A stretch of 64,000 nucleotides of DNA from Phytoseiulus persimilis. Taxonomy: Eukaryota > Arthropoda > Arachnida > Mesostigmata > Phytoseiidae. Positions 24,638 to 35,320 of this stretch are shown in pieces. Each line of letters starts with the position of its first letter. Position 1 is the first letter of the stretch. The stretch is taken from the NCBI GenBank assembly GCA_037576195.1, contig CM075104.1:19608211-19672210 (forward strand), read 5' to 3'. The translations under genes and the position numbers were made by a program. The notes beneath the pieces were generated by a model. The model was not told the DNA's origin and did no database searches. It worked only from the letters and a program-made list of their open reading frames with translations.

Positions 24638-24700
24638 CTCGCCCTAAGGTGAGCGACGATCATCCTCGCCCTAAGGTGAGCGACGATCATGCTCGCCCTA
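24638..24700 (+). repeat. 27-base tandem repeat, 2.3 copies
   Basis: The unit CTCGCCCTAAGGTGAGCGAC plus GATCATC is repeated almost exactly. Being nine codons long, it keeps the surrounding frame open (PKVSDDH repeated). Confidence 0.85.
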
Positions 24701-25189
24701 CTTTTGGCCGTATGTCAGCGGCTGGTGAATATTTTTTAGATCTGTCACCTTTAGATCTGGCACCCGATCAAGATTACATGGACCTCCTGAAACGAGTGAG
24801 CATCCCTTTCCCTATGTTGGACCAAAAACAGCTTGGTATTTGCTTCGTCAGCAGACTTGAAACTGAATCACGATTCTAGGGTCTATCGGATCTCAATCAA
24901 GCAGACTTCGCCGCGAAGATGTCGATCAAAAGAGGGGAGGGAGCCAGTGAGCTGAGTTGATGACTCCATGAACTTTGAACTAACGGTGGTTTCACTCTTC
25001 CGCCCATTGAAGAATGAAGTCAACGATCTCCTAGAGAATGGAAAGCTTCTTGACATTCGAACTTCACTTGAAAAGGAGATCCACACTCATGGAAAAAAAA
25101 GTGCAAGTGTTATGAAGGTCTCTATAAGAGTCTCGACAAGTTCCATGATCTATGGAAAGACGACGAAGACAGCACGTACCAGCAGTAGC
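24701..25189 (+). pseudogene. broken coding-like segment with apparent stops and frameshifts, unassigned
   Basis: Successive frames read like pieces of one protein. First comes a segment from the ATG near 24712 (MSAAGEYFLDLSPLDLAP onward) to TAG at 24879. It continues in the same frame beyond the stop (DLNQADFAAKMSIKRGEG) to about 24958. A second frame follows from 24968 (ELTVVSLFRPLKNEVNDLL). After a run of eight A near 25091 there is a third frame (GLYKSLDKFHDLWKDDED) to a TAG at about 25189. One in-frame stop and two frame changes separate pieces of similar charged, helical composition. A decayed gene is the simplest reading, but unrecognised introns or assembly errors would look the same. 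I cannot name the family. No restored sequence is proposed. Confidence 0.35.
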
Positions 25190-25400
25190 GTAGCCAGCCC
25201 TTCTTTTCCACGAGGCTCACCGCCGCTGCTAGGGGGATAACTCTTCGCTGGGCGTAGAAGTTCCTCTCACACGAGGTCACACGGTTGCGTGCAAAAGTTC
25301 TGGGCGCCAAACTTTGACAGCTTTAAACTCCGCTTCCAGAAGGCGCAGAAAGATGATAAAATGCTCAAAATACGCGAAACTAAGTCAGCTTTCAGATTAT

Positions 25401-26127
25401 GTCGTTCTGATTCAAGGAACGGCCTGCTGGATCGACAGCTTGAGTGAAATGGTCGAAAATCGAAAAATCGCGATTTTTCGATTCCGGCGGAACTAAGATT
25501 ATGACCCCTTTTTTCCCTTCGGAATCATAGAGCTCGTCCAAAATGAAGCTACTTTGAACAAAAAAACTGAGCGATTCGGCCGCTGCGAAGCGGGGATATC
25601 GACCTCGGAAGTTTCGATTTTCAGCCCTTTCGGTCCATGTTGAGTTTATAGGAGAATATGGGCCTTCTCAGAAAATGTTCCGTCTTTCGCAAAAAACGAG
25701 CCGATTTGAGATGCCGCATAGCCAGACATCGATATCCGTATACGGAGTACGGAAATTCTTAGCCTTGAAAGCATTGGAGTTAGACGCAATGGTCCCTGAG
25801 TGACATCGTTCACCGCAATGAGCTTCAAAACATTGCTTCGTCGTTTCCAGTTTCTCCTTTCCATCCCCCACAGTGCTAGATCGGAAGGGCTCAGAATGGA
25901 AATTTCCGAGGCCGATATCTTCGCTTGGCAGCGGCCGAGTCGCTCGTTTTTTTTTGAAAAAACAGCTCACTTTTCAAAATGCTTCATGATGAGATGAGGA
26001 AATGATGATGAGAAAACAGGGGGTCATAACCTTAGTTTCGCTCGAATCGAAAAATCGCAATTTTTCGATTTTCGACCAATTCAGTAAAACCGTCGGTGTC
26101 GGCAGGCCGATTGTTGAATCAGAACGA
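25401..26127. mobile_element. foldback element III (palindromic, about 0.73 kb)
   Basis: The left arm (25401-25640) and the right arm (about 25862-26127) are inverted copies. Matching blocks are TCGTTCTGATTCAA at the outer ends, TGGTCGAAAATCGAAAAAT, the phrase TTATGACCCC, CGGCCGCTGC and ATATCG-CCTCGGAA toward the centre. Each arm contains the short palindrome AAAATCG-CGATTTT. The centre (25640-25862) has no protein. There are no 45-base units here, so this is a different family from the element at 7.6 kb. No clear target duplication was seen. Confidence 0.75.
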
Positions 26128-26207
26128 AATCGGCTGGTCACGTTACTGCATACCACCAATCTCCTGATGGAGGTTACAATCATCAAGAGAATATTCTGAA
26201 ATCACGC

Positions 26208-26393
26208 CAGAATGATGACATTCGCCAGATTGAGGCTCCGAACTCCATGTTCCCCATCGTCGAATCCCGATACAATGTATCATCCTCATTCTGAACTAAC
26301 CCCAGAATAATGATATTCGCCAGATCAAAGCTCTGAACTCCGTGTCCTCGTTCGTCGAATCCCGACACAATAAATCATCATCATCCGAGCACT
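26208..26393 (+). repeat. tandem duplication, about 93-base unit, two copies
   Basis: Copy one begins GCCAGAATGATGACATTCGC and copy two CCCAGAATAATGATATTCGC. Both continue with CGAACTCC or TGAACTCC, GTCGAATCCCGA and a CAT-rich end. The two copies differ by scattered substitutions. Confidence 0.85.
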
Positions 26394-26739
26394 GCAATTT
26401 GATGTGTCGAACAAGCTTCGAGCAGAGAGCCCGGATCAAACACTGTATCGCTCCAATCATTTATCCCAAACTACCTAGCTTACAAATATTCTCCACTGGT
26501 CCGGCAGGATTCGACGAAACTTTCACGCTGAAATTATTCATGGATACTCACAACCGCTCCCTTTTATCACCTAAGTATAAGGAAATGCGAACGTGGAAAA
26601 TACGGTCCGTCTCTTTCATCATGGCGACATATATGCTCGGAGAACACCACTACGTGACCGATTGACTGTCCTTGCGACAGTATATATGAATCCAGGGACA
26701 TCTTGTGAACTCCTTGAAAAGTTTATTCTGAAATACGAC

Positions 26740-26890
26740 TACAATAAGACCTCGATCATTTCAACTGATAGAAGCAGAAAACCGTTGGAATAATCGAAGG
26801 TTGAAATAATGCAGGTCGATCGCGGCTGCACTGTATATAAAGTGGAAATAATCGATGTTGACCGGTTGAAATAATTGAGGTTGTACTGTA
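26740..26890. mobile_element. short MITE with pogo/Tigger-like termini and TA flanks
   Basis: A 147-base unit (26742-26888) is flanked by TA on both sides. Its left end CAATAAGACCTCGATCATTT and the reverse complement of its right end, CAGTACAACCTCAATTATTT, match at about 19 of 24 positions including the inner TCAAC. Termini of the form CAGT-N-AACCTCGATTAT are typical of pogo/Tigger members of the Tc1/mariner group, which duplicate TA on insertion. Internal near-copies of GTTGAAATAAT occur on both sides of a TATATAAA. No transposase is present. Confidence 0.6.
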
Positions 26891-28264
26891 TGGTATGTCC
26901 CCTGATATACAAGACCGGAAAACCCCGTTGATTGGAACCTAGAGAACTCCTTCGAAAGACAAAAATCGATCGAGTTAATACGAGATCAGCTTGATCCTTA
27001 ACTCTCAATAGATCCCGTGATAACGACATCACGTGGACAAACATGTACCGACATTATATCATCAAGAGGCATCCGGGGTTGCTGCTGTGTAGCAAACATG
27101 AGTTATCCCAGTCCTAACAACATCGTATCCGCTACATTATAGACCATTCGCCGTACTTTCTAACTCATTCATCTACAAATCTCATCTGTCTCCCGGTTTC
27201 GCTTCAAGAGCTCCGCGTTTCTGCGCTCCGGTCCCATTTTTTGTCCCTGTTTTTCTCCAAATGTTCCGCCAGCTGCTCGTGAGTCATATTCATCTGGAAC
27301 TCTCCATATGAGTTTTGGTCATCCAATTCCACTTAGCGGGACAAGTTTTCAGAGTCCCGCACCCACTCGTGAATGCATAACATTCCCAAGCGCTCTGGTC
27401 ACATCAAGAGCCTATCGGAGTGGGCAATCGAACTGTCCGAGTGAAAACAGTGACGTTAACATGATTGGCTGAAACGCGCATGAGCAGGAAGAATGGTGCC
27501 GTCGAATGTGTCGCCTCAATGTGAACATCTTTGTTTGTGTGGGCGAGAGAGAGACGACAGATACTGGCTTTCGAAATCGCTCATGAAGAGGGCGAGTGTT
27601 AGGCTATGGTGCCTCTTGTGGGACAATTTTAGCTCCGCATGATGAAAACTTCAACTCCTATTGCAACTTGGCTGAAGATTATCCTCTAGGAAGAAACCCG
27701 ATCCACGGCATCGTCGAGCTTACAATCAGTGAAGATTTCACGGGTTTCCTCGCAGGTCCGTGCTTCCAGGTATTGGGCGCGTTCATCTTGATCGCTCAGA
27801 TGAGATAAATACTTATAGAAGCCGCGCGTCGATGAGCATGCTTGTGAATTCAATCATAAACTTGATGATCCATAGTCGTCATGCATAGCAGATATTGAGG
27901 ATGAGAAGATTGCGGGAGGTGACACCAGCAACCGTGGATACGTTTCACTGGCCTCCACGGCAGCCGTCTTTCGATCCATTCTTGGTTGAGGGTATGCTTA
28001 CAATCATCATCATCACTATGATCACGCCTATGCTGTGATGAGATTGTGATCACGCCCCACGGTAGAAGCCCCCGGAAAATCGAGCCTCAATATGCTTTTC
28101 CGAAGCTTAGGGAGCCGATTCTCGCGCTGCTGACCTGAAAGGATCTCCGAAGAATCTGCCATCGGGCCGGGGAGTCAGCTGAAAATGATTGGAGCGTGTT
28201 CCCTGCTCCGAAATAGCACATCATGCCCCGTCGACGCTCTCGGAGTCGCCTCTGTGTTCTTCCT
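26891..28264. other. no supported gene
   Basis: Only open frames of 70 codons or fewer. Nothing recognised. Confidence 0.4.
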
Positions 28265-28460
28265 AGAGCATAAAACGTCGTCGGACCTATGAGCTTCGAG
28301 CGAAATTCGGAAACTTCAAAGGCTCACGTCTCCGATATCTGGAAGAGCTCAGATCCAATGGGGCTAATTTTCAAAATTCTCGCGAACCCACTTCAAGATG
28401 GAGTCTGTACAGTTCTTGTACCAGAATTGGATAAGTCAAAAGTGAGCAACTTTGGCGTGA
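28265..28460 (+). repeat. diverged single arm related to the large foldback element
   Basis: This stretch aligns by eye with 34055-34200 in the left arm of the 33.9-36.2 kb element. Shared order: a GGACC-ATGA block, TCGAGCGA-ATT-GGAAACTT, GCTCA, ATCTG-AAGA, a pair of CTCA blocks, TTT-AAA-CTCG and a final CAG-TT-TT block. It shows many substitutions and has no inverted partner nearby, so it is a solo or truncated copy. The 89-codon frame at 28289-28558 derives from it. Confidence 0.5.
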
Positions 28461-29849
28461 ATACCCGTCGAAAGCAGAACTTTTATCAGATCGGTGGAGC
28501 TCTTGTTCGAAACGCGGAGCATCGCGGCCGTACCTACAGATCCGTTCAGCGTTTCTGATGATAAGGATAATCTCATCTCCCTCATGTATACTCTACGCCT
28601 CTACGCCCGTTTATCTGCCCGCCACATTGCTCGCCGATATTTGAGCTTCGCAGCTGACCCATGATGCCAGGACTCTCCTAAAAGTTGAGAACTGATCCGC
28701 ATTGGGATGATCTCGAGTAAATCGAATCTCTGCGCTCACCAATCACAATTGCGCTGACCATCAACAAAACTATCCTGCAGGTGGAGAGGACTGCCTGTGC
28801 CTGGAAACAGGCCACACAGAGAGTTTCTGGCCTCAGATCTAATAGCGACAAACTAGCCCATGTCTCGCAGTCATATTCGTGATTGCTACTGCAGAATGCA
28901 CTTCAGAGGTATCCTGCCGTTCTCCCCATCGGCAGTAATGCATATTCGACCATGATGCCTTACTTCGACGGTCGATAACCTGGGCGAATACTAATAGAAT
29001 TGTTATTAGAATATGAGTTTAGACAACATTGGAGGTCGCCTTGCGCATCCTTAGTCCAATCTGTCGGCATTTTGGGGCCCAAACTGGATCTTAGGATTGA
29101 TTTCGGATCGATATGTCACTGGTAGGGGCCCAGATCACAGAGTCTGAATTTTCAGTTAGACCATCCCTGAGTTCGTGAGCCGGGAAAGGAAAACGCGAAA
29201 CGATCTGGGATGTATCAGAATGCAGAAAGCTCCCTCCCAGCTAGGGCAGCCTGGTATAGGGACCCGATACTTACAAGTTCGAGTTTTCAATACGCCGCAG
29301 AGAAGCTCGAAGCTTTGTAGGCCCATGCTACAGCCAGGTTTCTCCATGTGGAGATAGGACAATTCCGACAACCCCCACAGGAACCGAAACCAAACTGACT
29401 TGCTACCGGCCTCTTAACTCGTACGCCCATGATTGCCGTTTCCAGACCCGAACTTCGGACCGAACGAAGGAAACAGTTTTCTTTTTCTTTATTCTGGCGG
29501 ATGAGGGAAATCCTTCCGGACGAGCAAGGTTCCTACCTTTAACGGTGAGGTGTTCTTTCCTTCAAAACGTCCACCCTCCACTCGCCATCCGATTCCAGAT
29601 TCGTCGTTTCCCCGATGAACCCGGATCTGGACTCGGAGCGACTCACTGAATTCTAATCCGGGTCGGAGTAACCAGGCTTTCATTCGGGGCTGTTGATCTC
29701 TGCCCAGAACAGTTCTTTGGTCTCGTATATACCTCATACCTGGAGCTAATTTTTTTGACGGTGTCCCTGCTGGGAATCGCGGAGGCTGTGAGCTGTGACG
29801 CTCGGAGTTTCCGAAACTTTTCTGCAGAACGCTCCTCGAGCAAAAAAAG
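28461..29849. other. no supported gene
   Basis: Frames of at most 82 codons on either strand without motifs. The minus-strand frame of 116 codons at 29643-29993 runs into the 45-base repeat and is produced largely by it. Confidence 0.35.
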
Positions 29850-30580
29850 AGCGTCGGTGAGGGTCACTTCGGGATCGATCCGACTGAACTTTTTGGAGCC
29901 TGTAGAGATGATTCCGGTATCGCTATGATCATATTTCTGGGAGTCTACTGAGGTCGTATCGGGGTCGATTCGACCCGCTTTCGTGGAGTCCATGGGGTTT
30001 GAATAGAGTCTGTAAACTTTGGATGTCCATCGGGCCGATATCGGGGTCGATCTTACCTGACTTCTGGGGAACCATAAAGGTGATTCTGAGGTATATCATA
30101 CCATACTTTTGGGGAGGCTACGAAAGTGATTCCAGGATCGGGCTGAACGCACTCTCCTGGGTAAATGCTGAGCATGAATTTCCGAGACTCGGGACTTGGA
30201 AACTGATTTTTCACTCGGGAATCAATATTTGACTCGGAAATCAATATTCGACTCGGGAATCAATATTCGACTCTGGGAACGGGGAGCCACTATTAACAGA
30301 CGCTTCCAACCCACCGAAGCCATTTGGAAACCGGTGGATCTCCGTCTCCCGAGTCAAATATCAATTCCGAGTCGAGAATTATTTGCCGAGCTTTGAGTTT
30401 CGGAAATACATGCCTGGTCCATGAAGATGATTTCGAGGTCGATCAAGGCATACTATGTAGGGTGTATGTAGAAGATTCTGGCATCGATCTGACCATGCTC
30501 TTCGAGGTCCATGGAGATGAATCTGTTGCCGGAGTCACTTTCACGGACCCCAAAAAATATGGGGATCGACCTCGGAATCA
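29850..30580. repeat. diverged 45-base repeat clusters, mostly reverse, forward at right end
   Basis: From 29850 to 30165 about six degenerate units lie in reverse orientation (motifs GTCACTTCGGGATCGATC, GATTCCGGTATCG, CCATACTTTTGGGGAGG). From about 30405 to 30520 reverse units continue (GATTCTGGCATCGATCTGACC). The last unit, to 30580, is forward (CGGACCCCAAAAAATATGGGG). The units are older and less regular than those at 16.7 or 39.9 kb. Confidence 0.6.
30207..30275 (+). repeat. 20-base tandem repeat with inverted partner
   Basis: Three to four copies of GACTCGGGAATCAATATT. An inverted, partly degenerate copy (GAGTCAAATATCAATTCCGA) lies at 30350-30372, so the stretch 30207-30372 can fold back. 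Confidence 0.75.
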
Positions 30581-32949
30581 GCTCGATAGCACTTTCTTCT
30601 TCCGAGTGGCAAGGTAAAATGCACTTATGGATGAACTCTTTGCGGAGAACAGTGTGGGACTGACTCGGCGTAACACTAAGCTGATACAACCCACTGAACC
30701 CCAGGGGCCCCGAAAGATTGAATACCATCACCGTGGAAGACGATAAACATTTGGATATTATTCGGATGTTACTCTACCGGGCTACTCCGGGACCAACTAT
30801 ATGCGTCTCTAGACTTCCCATACGCACTCTCAACCGGCGGAATCGAGTCAGTCCAAGAACATAACTTCGAGAGTCTCGAATCTGAGCACTGTGAGGGGCG
30901 TGAGATCATTTGCAGCGGTACGCATGAAATCACGGGAAATGCCTTCCTGTAAGGCGCGGGATTTTCCGTCGAGCCACCTGAAGCTCTCGTAGAAAAAGCG
31001 ATGAGGGAGGGGTGGCGAGATGAGAAGATCTCTTGACCTTGCGGAGAGTGATTTTCGGATCACTCATCGAGTCTGCTGGAGTTCAAGCAAGCGGAAGTTT
31101 GTTTTCGAGGAGACTCTCTGAGCTAGCCTTACTAAGAAGATGAAACCTTGAATCCGTCAGACGCGCTGGGCCACGGACCATGCACCAGCTTTCTCTACCG
31201 CATATTTTCAATGATCACGCTCGTCTACAGTGTAGTTTTGACGTGAAAATGTCGTCCCCTCAGGCTTAGAGCACTCTGCTAGTGCTTCGTCATTTATTCA
31301 ACGAATTTCAAGGCTCCAATTTCTCTGAAAGGGTCACAAATTTACGAGAGAAGCCTTCATTCAATTTCGGCATTCCCTCGAGCAATTCGGGCTGAGTCCG
31401 AGGCAAATATGTGCACCCCCTCGGAGAGCTCGAAGATCATCATGAATTACCGTTTTTATCGGGTGCCGAGAGACGCAATGGAATCAATCTTGCAGGGAAG
31501 GGGGCACCCATATGAGCTGCTCTCGGGCCGCCCCTCATTCCTCCCGCAGGGTATTCAATCGATCTTTTGTAACCGAAAATCGGCCGAGTTCCGGGATTCG
31601 ATAGAGTAAATTGGATGCGATCGGTGTGTCAGACGCTGTGCTGTGAACTTCCACTGAGTCTCAAGGTCTTCGGACGTGAATTCGATTGGGACAAAATGGA
31701 AGCAAAGTGATGAGTCGGGGAAATGAAATCTCCAGGGCATTCGAATCACGAAGCTTAGCTGCCTGCACATAAGATCGCCGATCAAACAACGAGGTTTCTG
31801 CTCGAACAGTGGGCAGACAATGATCTCGTGCAAAAGATCTCAGAGTTTCGGATAGAAATTTCGCACTCTCTGCCCACACTAGAATGGCGCGCCCGAGAGC
31901 CTTAAGTAGTGCTCAGGCAACGCGGGGAGCTGAATTCTTGGGGTAACCGAAGGGCCCGACGAGGTTTCAATGGATTGCTCCTGACTTCGCCCCCACGAGA
32001 TCAAAAGAAGAATCATGACCGGTTCCCAACTCACCTCATGAGGTCCACACAGCGAATACTCGACGTTTTCAGGCAAAACAAGCGGTGGTATGTGATACTA
32101 CCCACCCGGGGTGTTTAGAGACGGAAAAGGTTTGCGGAAGCTGTGCCGGCTGTTGTTATGGAACAGAGAAAGATGGACATGACTCGGATTCGAAATTCTG
32201 AATCCGGATCTGGCTGCATGCACGAGGGCCTCGAATCGCGTGGGGGCCGCACTGACGTCCGGCTCCTGGAACCCGGCTCCGGACTCTACTGCGAAGTGTC
32301 TACTGCGGTCAGGCTGACTCCAATTTGGGTTCAGACTCAATTGTATTCACAGACTCGGCTCAAATCCGAATCTGTACTCGACTCGAATGCGGATCCGTTT
32401 GTGGGTTCGAGTCCAGATTCAACGATAAATCGACAAATCCGGATTCGGACTCGAATCGTAAAGATCCGAATCATTCCCACTGACTGGATTTAAGACGCGC
32501 AGCATTCAATCGCGGCAAACAAGGATTCACATTTCTGAACGGGACGCTCTGCGTTGGTCTAAAAAGGAATCTCTCATAGTCAATGACTCGCTCAATCAAA
32601 CGAGCGGCTTTTAATTCAGCGGTTGGGGCCTTCGCTATCACACCACAGAATGAGCTCCGGTTCAACCCACAGTTCCGAGTCCCGGAGACTTGGATTCGTC
32701 AACATGACTCCCAAATCGACCCCCCCGGTCTGAGTAGTGCCATGCCGTCGATCGCAGGGAGTGCCTGCTGGTGCGCTCCTATAATTGAGAATAAGTTAGT
32801 GCAGGCTCCGAAGTTGAGCTCTTGCTCAAAATATGATGCAGCTGATACCGTTGAAGTGATCCCCCGACTGACAAACCTTCCACTTCGCACAAGCTCCTGG
32901 GTACTAACCAGTGGTTAGACGGTTGGTCTGAGCCCTAGGTTTCGAGACA
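30581..32949. other. no supported gene; low-complexity tract
   Basis: Frames of 116 codons or fewer. From about 32170 to 32470 the sequence is built from loosely repeated GACTCGAAT and TCCGGATTC-like words on both strands, a degenerate low-complexity tract that opens the 116-codon frame at 32143-32493. No gene was recognised. Confidence 0.35.
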
Positions 32950-33505
32950 ATGGTTCTCCGTCATTTTTCTTAGTGCGGTGAATGATGCCCCTCATTCGCT
33001 GACGAAATGGCGAGAATCGGTGAAAAGCACGAGAAACGGCGACCGATCGTTTCAGCATCACTAAAACTCTCATCTCTTGACAGAACGTTGCCTCGGTTCT
33101 ATCGCCTCGTATCACCTCATGGAAGTCGAGTTCGGAGAATTTCTCGATGTCGGAGAGTTCTTTGATCTGTCCGAACTATCCGACCAGGTAAACGCTGGGT
33201 CGATCCGAGCACTTTTTTCCGTCCGAAAATTGAGCTTTCCCAGTTTTTCGTCTTGGAGGGAAAACCTGGACGGACTCAATTTCGGGCGAAAGGAAAAGTG
33301 GCTGGATCGACCAGGCAACTACATTGTCGGGTAGTTTGGACCATTCTAAGAACTTTTCTCCATGGGAAAACTTTTCGATTTCGGCTTCCCTGGGGAGATA
33401 TGAGAGGGATTGCATTTCTTGTGCTTTCGAACGATTCTCGCCCTTCATTCGGCTAATGAGGGGTTCCCTTTGCTGCATTCAAGAAAATGATGACGAACTG
33501 GACCG
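32950..33505. mobile_element. foldback element IV (near-complete palindrome)
   Basis: Reverse-complementing 33230-33505 gives a recognisable copy of 32950-33230. Paired blocks: GATTCTCGCC with an AATGAGGGG neighbour at the outer part, GGTCGATCC-G-CACTTTT further in, and CCGAAATTGAG next to the centre at about 33245. Identity is moderate, so it is older than elements II and III. A related single arm occurs at 40.76-41.0 kb. The short open frames within it (33077-33334 and antisense partners) are by-products of the palindrome. Confidence 0.6.
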
Positions 33506-33915
33506 GTTCACTTGAGACGTATCGCAGGCAGGTTCTTGAAAAAGTTGTAAACATAATGGCATTTTTTACGGTTTTCCAGGAAAGTCGATTTCTAACCGGC
33601 TGACGCGAATCAAACTAGAAAAGATGCGTCATCCTTCCAGCTATCGACCAAAGAGAACATTTGCGGAATCAGACCATTTTCACCGTTCTTTATGGAAGAC
33701 GTCTGCGCGCGGATGTCGTGTGGATGGAGAAGATGACATTCTGAATAATAGAGAAGAGTACACGGCATTCGGGTATCAAGGCAGGATCTTTGTGTGTGAC
33801 CACGTCCGGAGAGGTCCCGGAATTCCCCCAAGGTTATTGCAGCTCATCGCCAGGAAGGACAGGGTGCGGCTCTTCAATTTGAGTTCCTGGATTCGAGCGC
33901 TTGCTCCGGCTCAGT
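33506..33915. other. no supported gene
   Basis: A 97-codon frame at 33624-33917 (plus) has no recognised motif. It ends at the border of the large foldback element. Confidence 0.35.
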
Positions 33916-34725
33916 AAGGGTCTCGGCAGTTCTTCGGCACTTTTGGCCTTGGGTCAGGGATTCGAACGAGATATATTGTTGTGGATACCCCATCCCAAGA
34001 GAACACTTTCTGCCCAGTCGGCGGGCTACTAGCTGCCTTGGTTTTTTTTTATAGTATGAAACATCTTCTGGACCGATGAAAATCGAGCGAGATTTGGAAA
34101 CTTAAAATGCTCATAACTCCGTTATCTGAAGAAGTTCAGAGCTCATAAAGTGGGTTTTGGAAAGCTCGTGAAGCAGCTTTCTGATGCGTCCGTCAGAGTT
34201 TTTCCACGATCAATTTTAATGCCTTAAAAATGACCATCTTCAAAGTGAATGTTTCTAACCCACTTCCTGGAGGTTGACCACTTTCTAGTTTGTGTCATAT
34301 TATGCCCCCCCTTCAGTGCGAGCACAATGCGATAGATAGATCAAAAAAATATTTGGGGGACCAAGGTGAAAAAACTAAAAAACTGTCGTTGGTCACCCTG
34401 GATCCATCGAGTTTCATGCTCAAACTCCAGAATATTTGATGGTGGAAGGCCCCGAGCCAGGGAAAATCATATTCTGAGCCGTGGAGTACACGGAATCAGC
34501 CGCTCAGACACCCAAAAGTTTGGTCAGATCGATCCCGGAATCACCTGTCCAGACCCCAAAAGTATGGTCAGATCGGTCCCGGAATCACTCCCCCATAGTC
34601 AGAAAAGTATGGTCAGATCGGTCCCGGGATCACCCCTCCAGACTTGTAAAAAGTATGGTCAGATTGGTCGATCCCGAACAAACTCCAAAATAATCTGACC
34701 GTGTCAGGCCCAGAGCAAGAAAGAA
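33916..34725 (+). repeat. left inverted arm of the large foldback element
   Basis: Runs from AAGGGTCTCGG to AGCAAGAAAGAA. It contains a T run (GGTTTTTTTT), a TAGATAGATC motif, and about four 45-base units between 34495 and 34680. Confidence 0.85.
34495..34680 (+). repeat. 45-base units, about four, forward
   Basis: Units carry AAGTATGGTCAGATCGGTCC and GGAATCAC. They lie inside the left arm and are mirrored at 35355-35600. Confidence 0.9.
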
Positions 34726-35223
34726 GCCGGAGGATGGAGGACTCGGAACTCACGACTCCAACAGATCAAGGCCACCGACCTAACCGACTTCCCGGGCCTG
34801 ACGCGTGAGGATATACTCCTGTTGACTTCAGGACCGTTCCAACTCAAGCTGGCATGCTCGTACTTGGCGGAACTCTTGACACCCGACAATAATGCCCTAC
34901 TGAGGTTTGTCAAAGAAACACCCAATATCGTTCGTCTAGAAATCAGGTCGCGCCATTGTGGACCCAGCAGCAGAAAAAGCTACCATGTATTCATCGATTA
35001 CGAACCAAACCTGCATCAACTCGACGGCATTCGGAGATACTGGTGTGACTGTCCTAATGGGGCACGGACAGTGGGCTGCTGTTCGCATGTGGCCGCGTGC
35101 ATCTACTACCTGTCTTTCGCCAGGCATGAGCCGCGAATTCGGCTGCCGGCACCAGAGCTAACGGATCTCTTCATGCCATCTGGAGAGGATACAGAGTCAG
35201 AAGACGAGGGAACCAACACTTGA
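34699..35223 (+). CDS. SWIM zinc-finger domain protein, N-terminally truncated transposon remnant
   Basis: An open frame from just after a TGA at 34696 to TGA at 35221-35223, with no ATG before the conserved part, so it is a fragment rather than a complete gene. It encodes a SWIM motif C-x-C-x9-C-x-H (Cys codons at 35044, 35050 and 35080, His at 35086) preceded by the usual strand pattern (RLEIRSRHCG, then YHVFIDY, then IRRYWCDCPN). SWIM domains bind DNA or protein and occur at the C-terminus of several transposon-encoded proteins in invertebrates. From memory, similar C-termini follow DDE-type catalytic domains; no such domain is present here. The protein ends in an acidic tail (GEDTESEDEG). 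Its position between perfect inverted arms says that it belongs to the element. It is probably not expressed as a functional protein. Confidence 0.75.
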   Translation, partial: PCQAQSKKEAGGWRTRNSRLQQIKATDLTDFPGLTREDILLLTSGPFQLKLACSYLAELLTPDNNALLRFVKETPNIVRLEIRSRHCGPSSRKSYHVFIDYEPNLHQLDGIRRYWCDCPNGARTVGCCSHVAACIYYLSFARHEPRIRLPAPELTDLFMPSGEDTESEDEGTNT

Positions 35224-35320
35224 GGAGCGAGAATGAACGGAACCGCTCGAGACCACCGAACGTGTTCTCTTTTTCTGCTCGAGGTCGATTTCTCCGAGAG
35301 TGTCTCGGCTCATAACATGA

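Noticed and set aside
32395-32420. GGGTTCGAGTCC resembling a tRNA T-arm
   Set aside because: The five-base stem does not pair, and the site lies in a degenerate low-complexity tract full of GACTCGAAT words.
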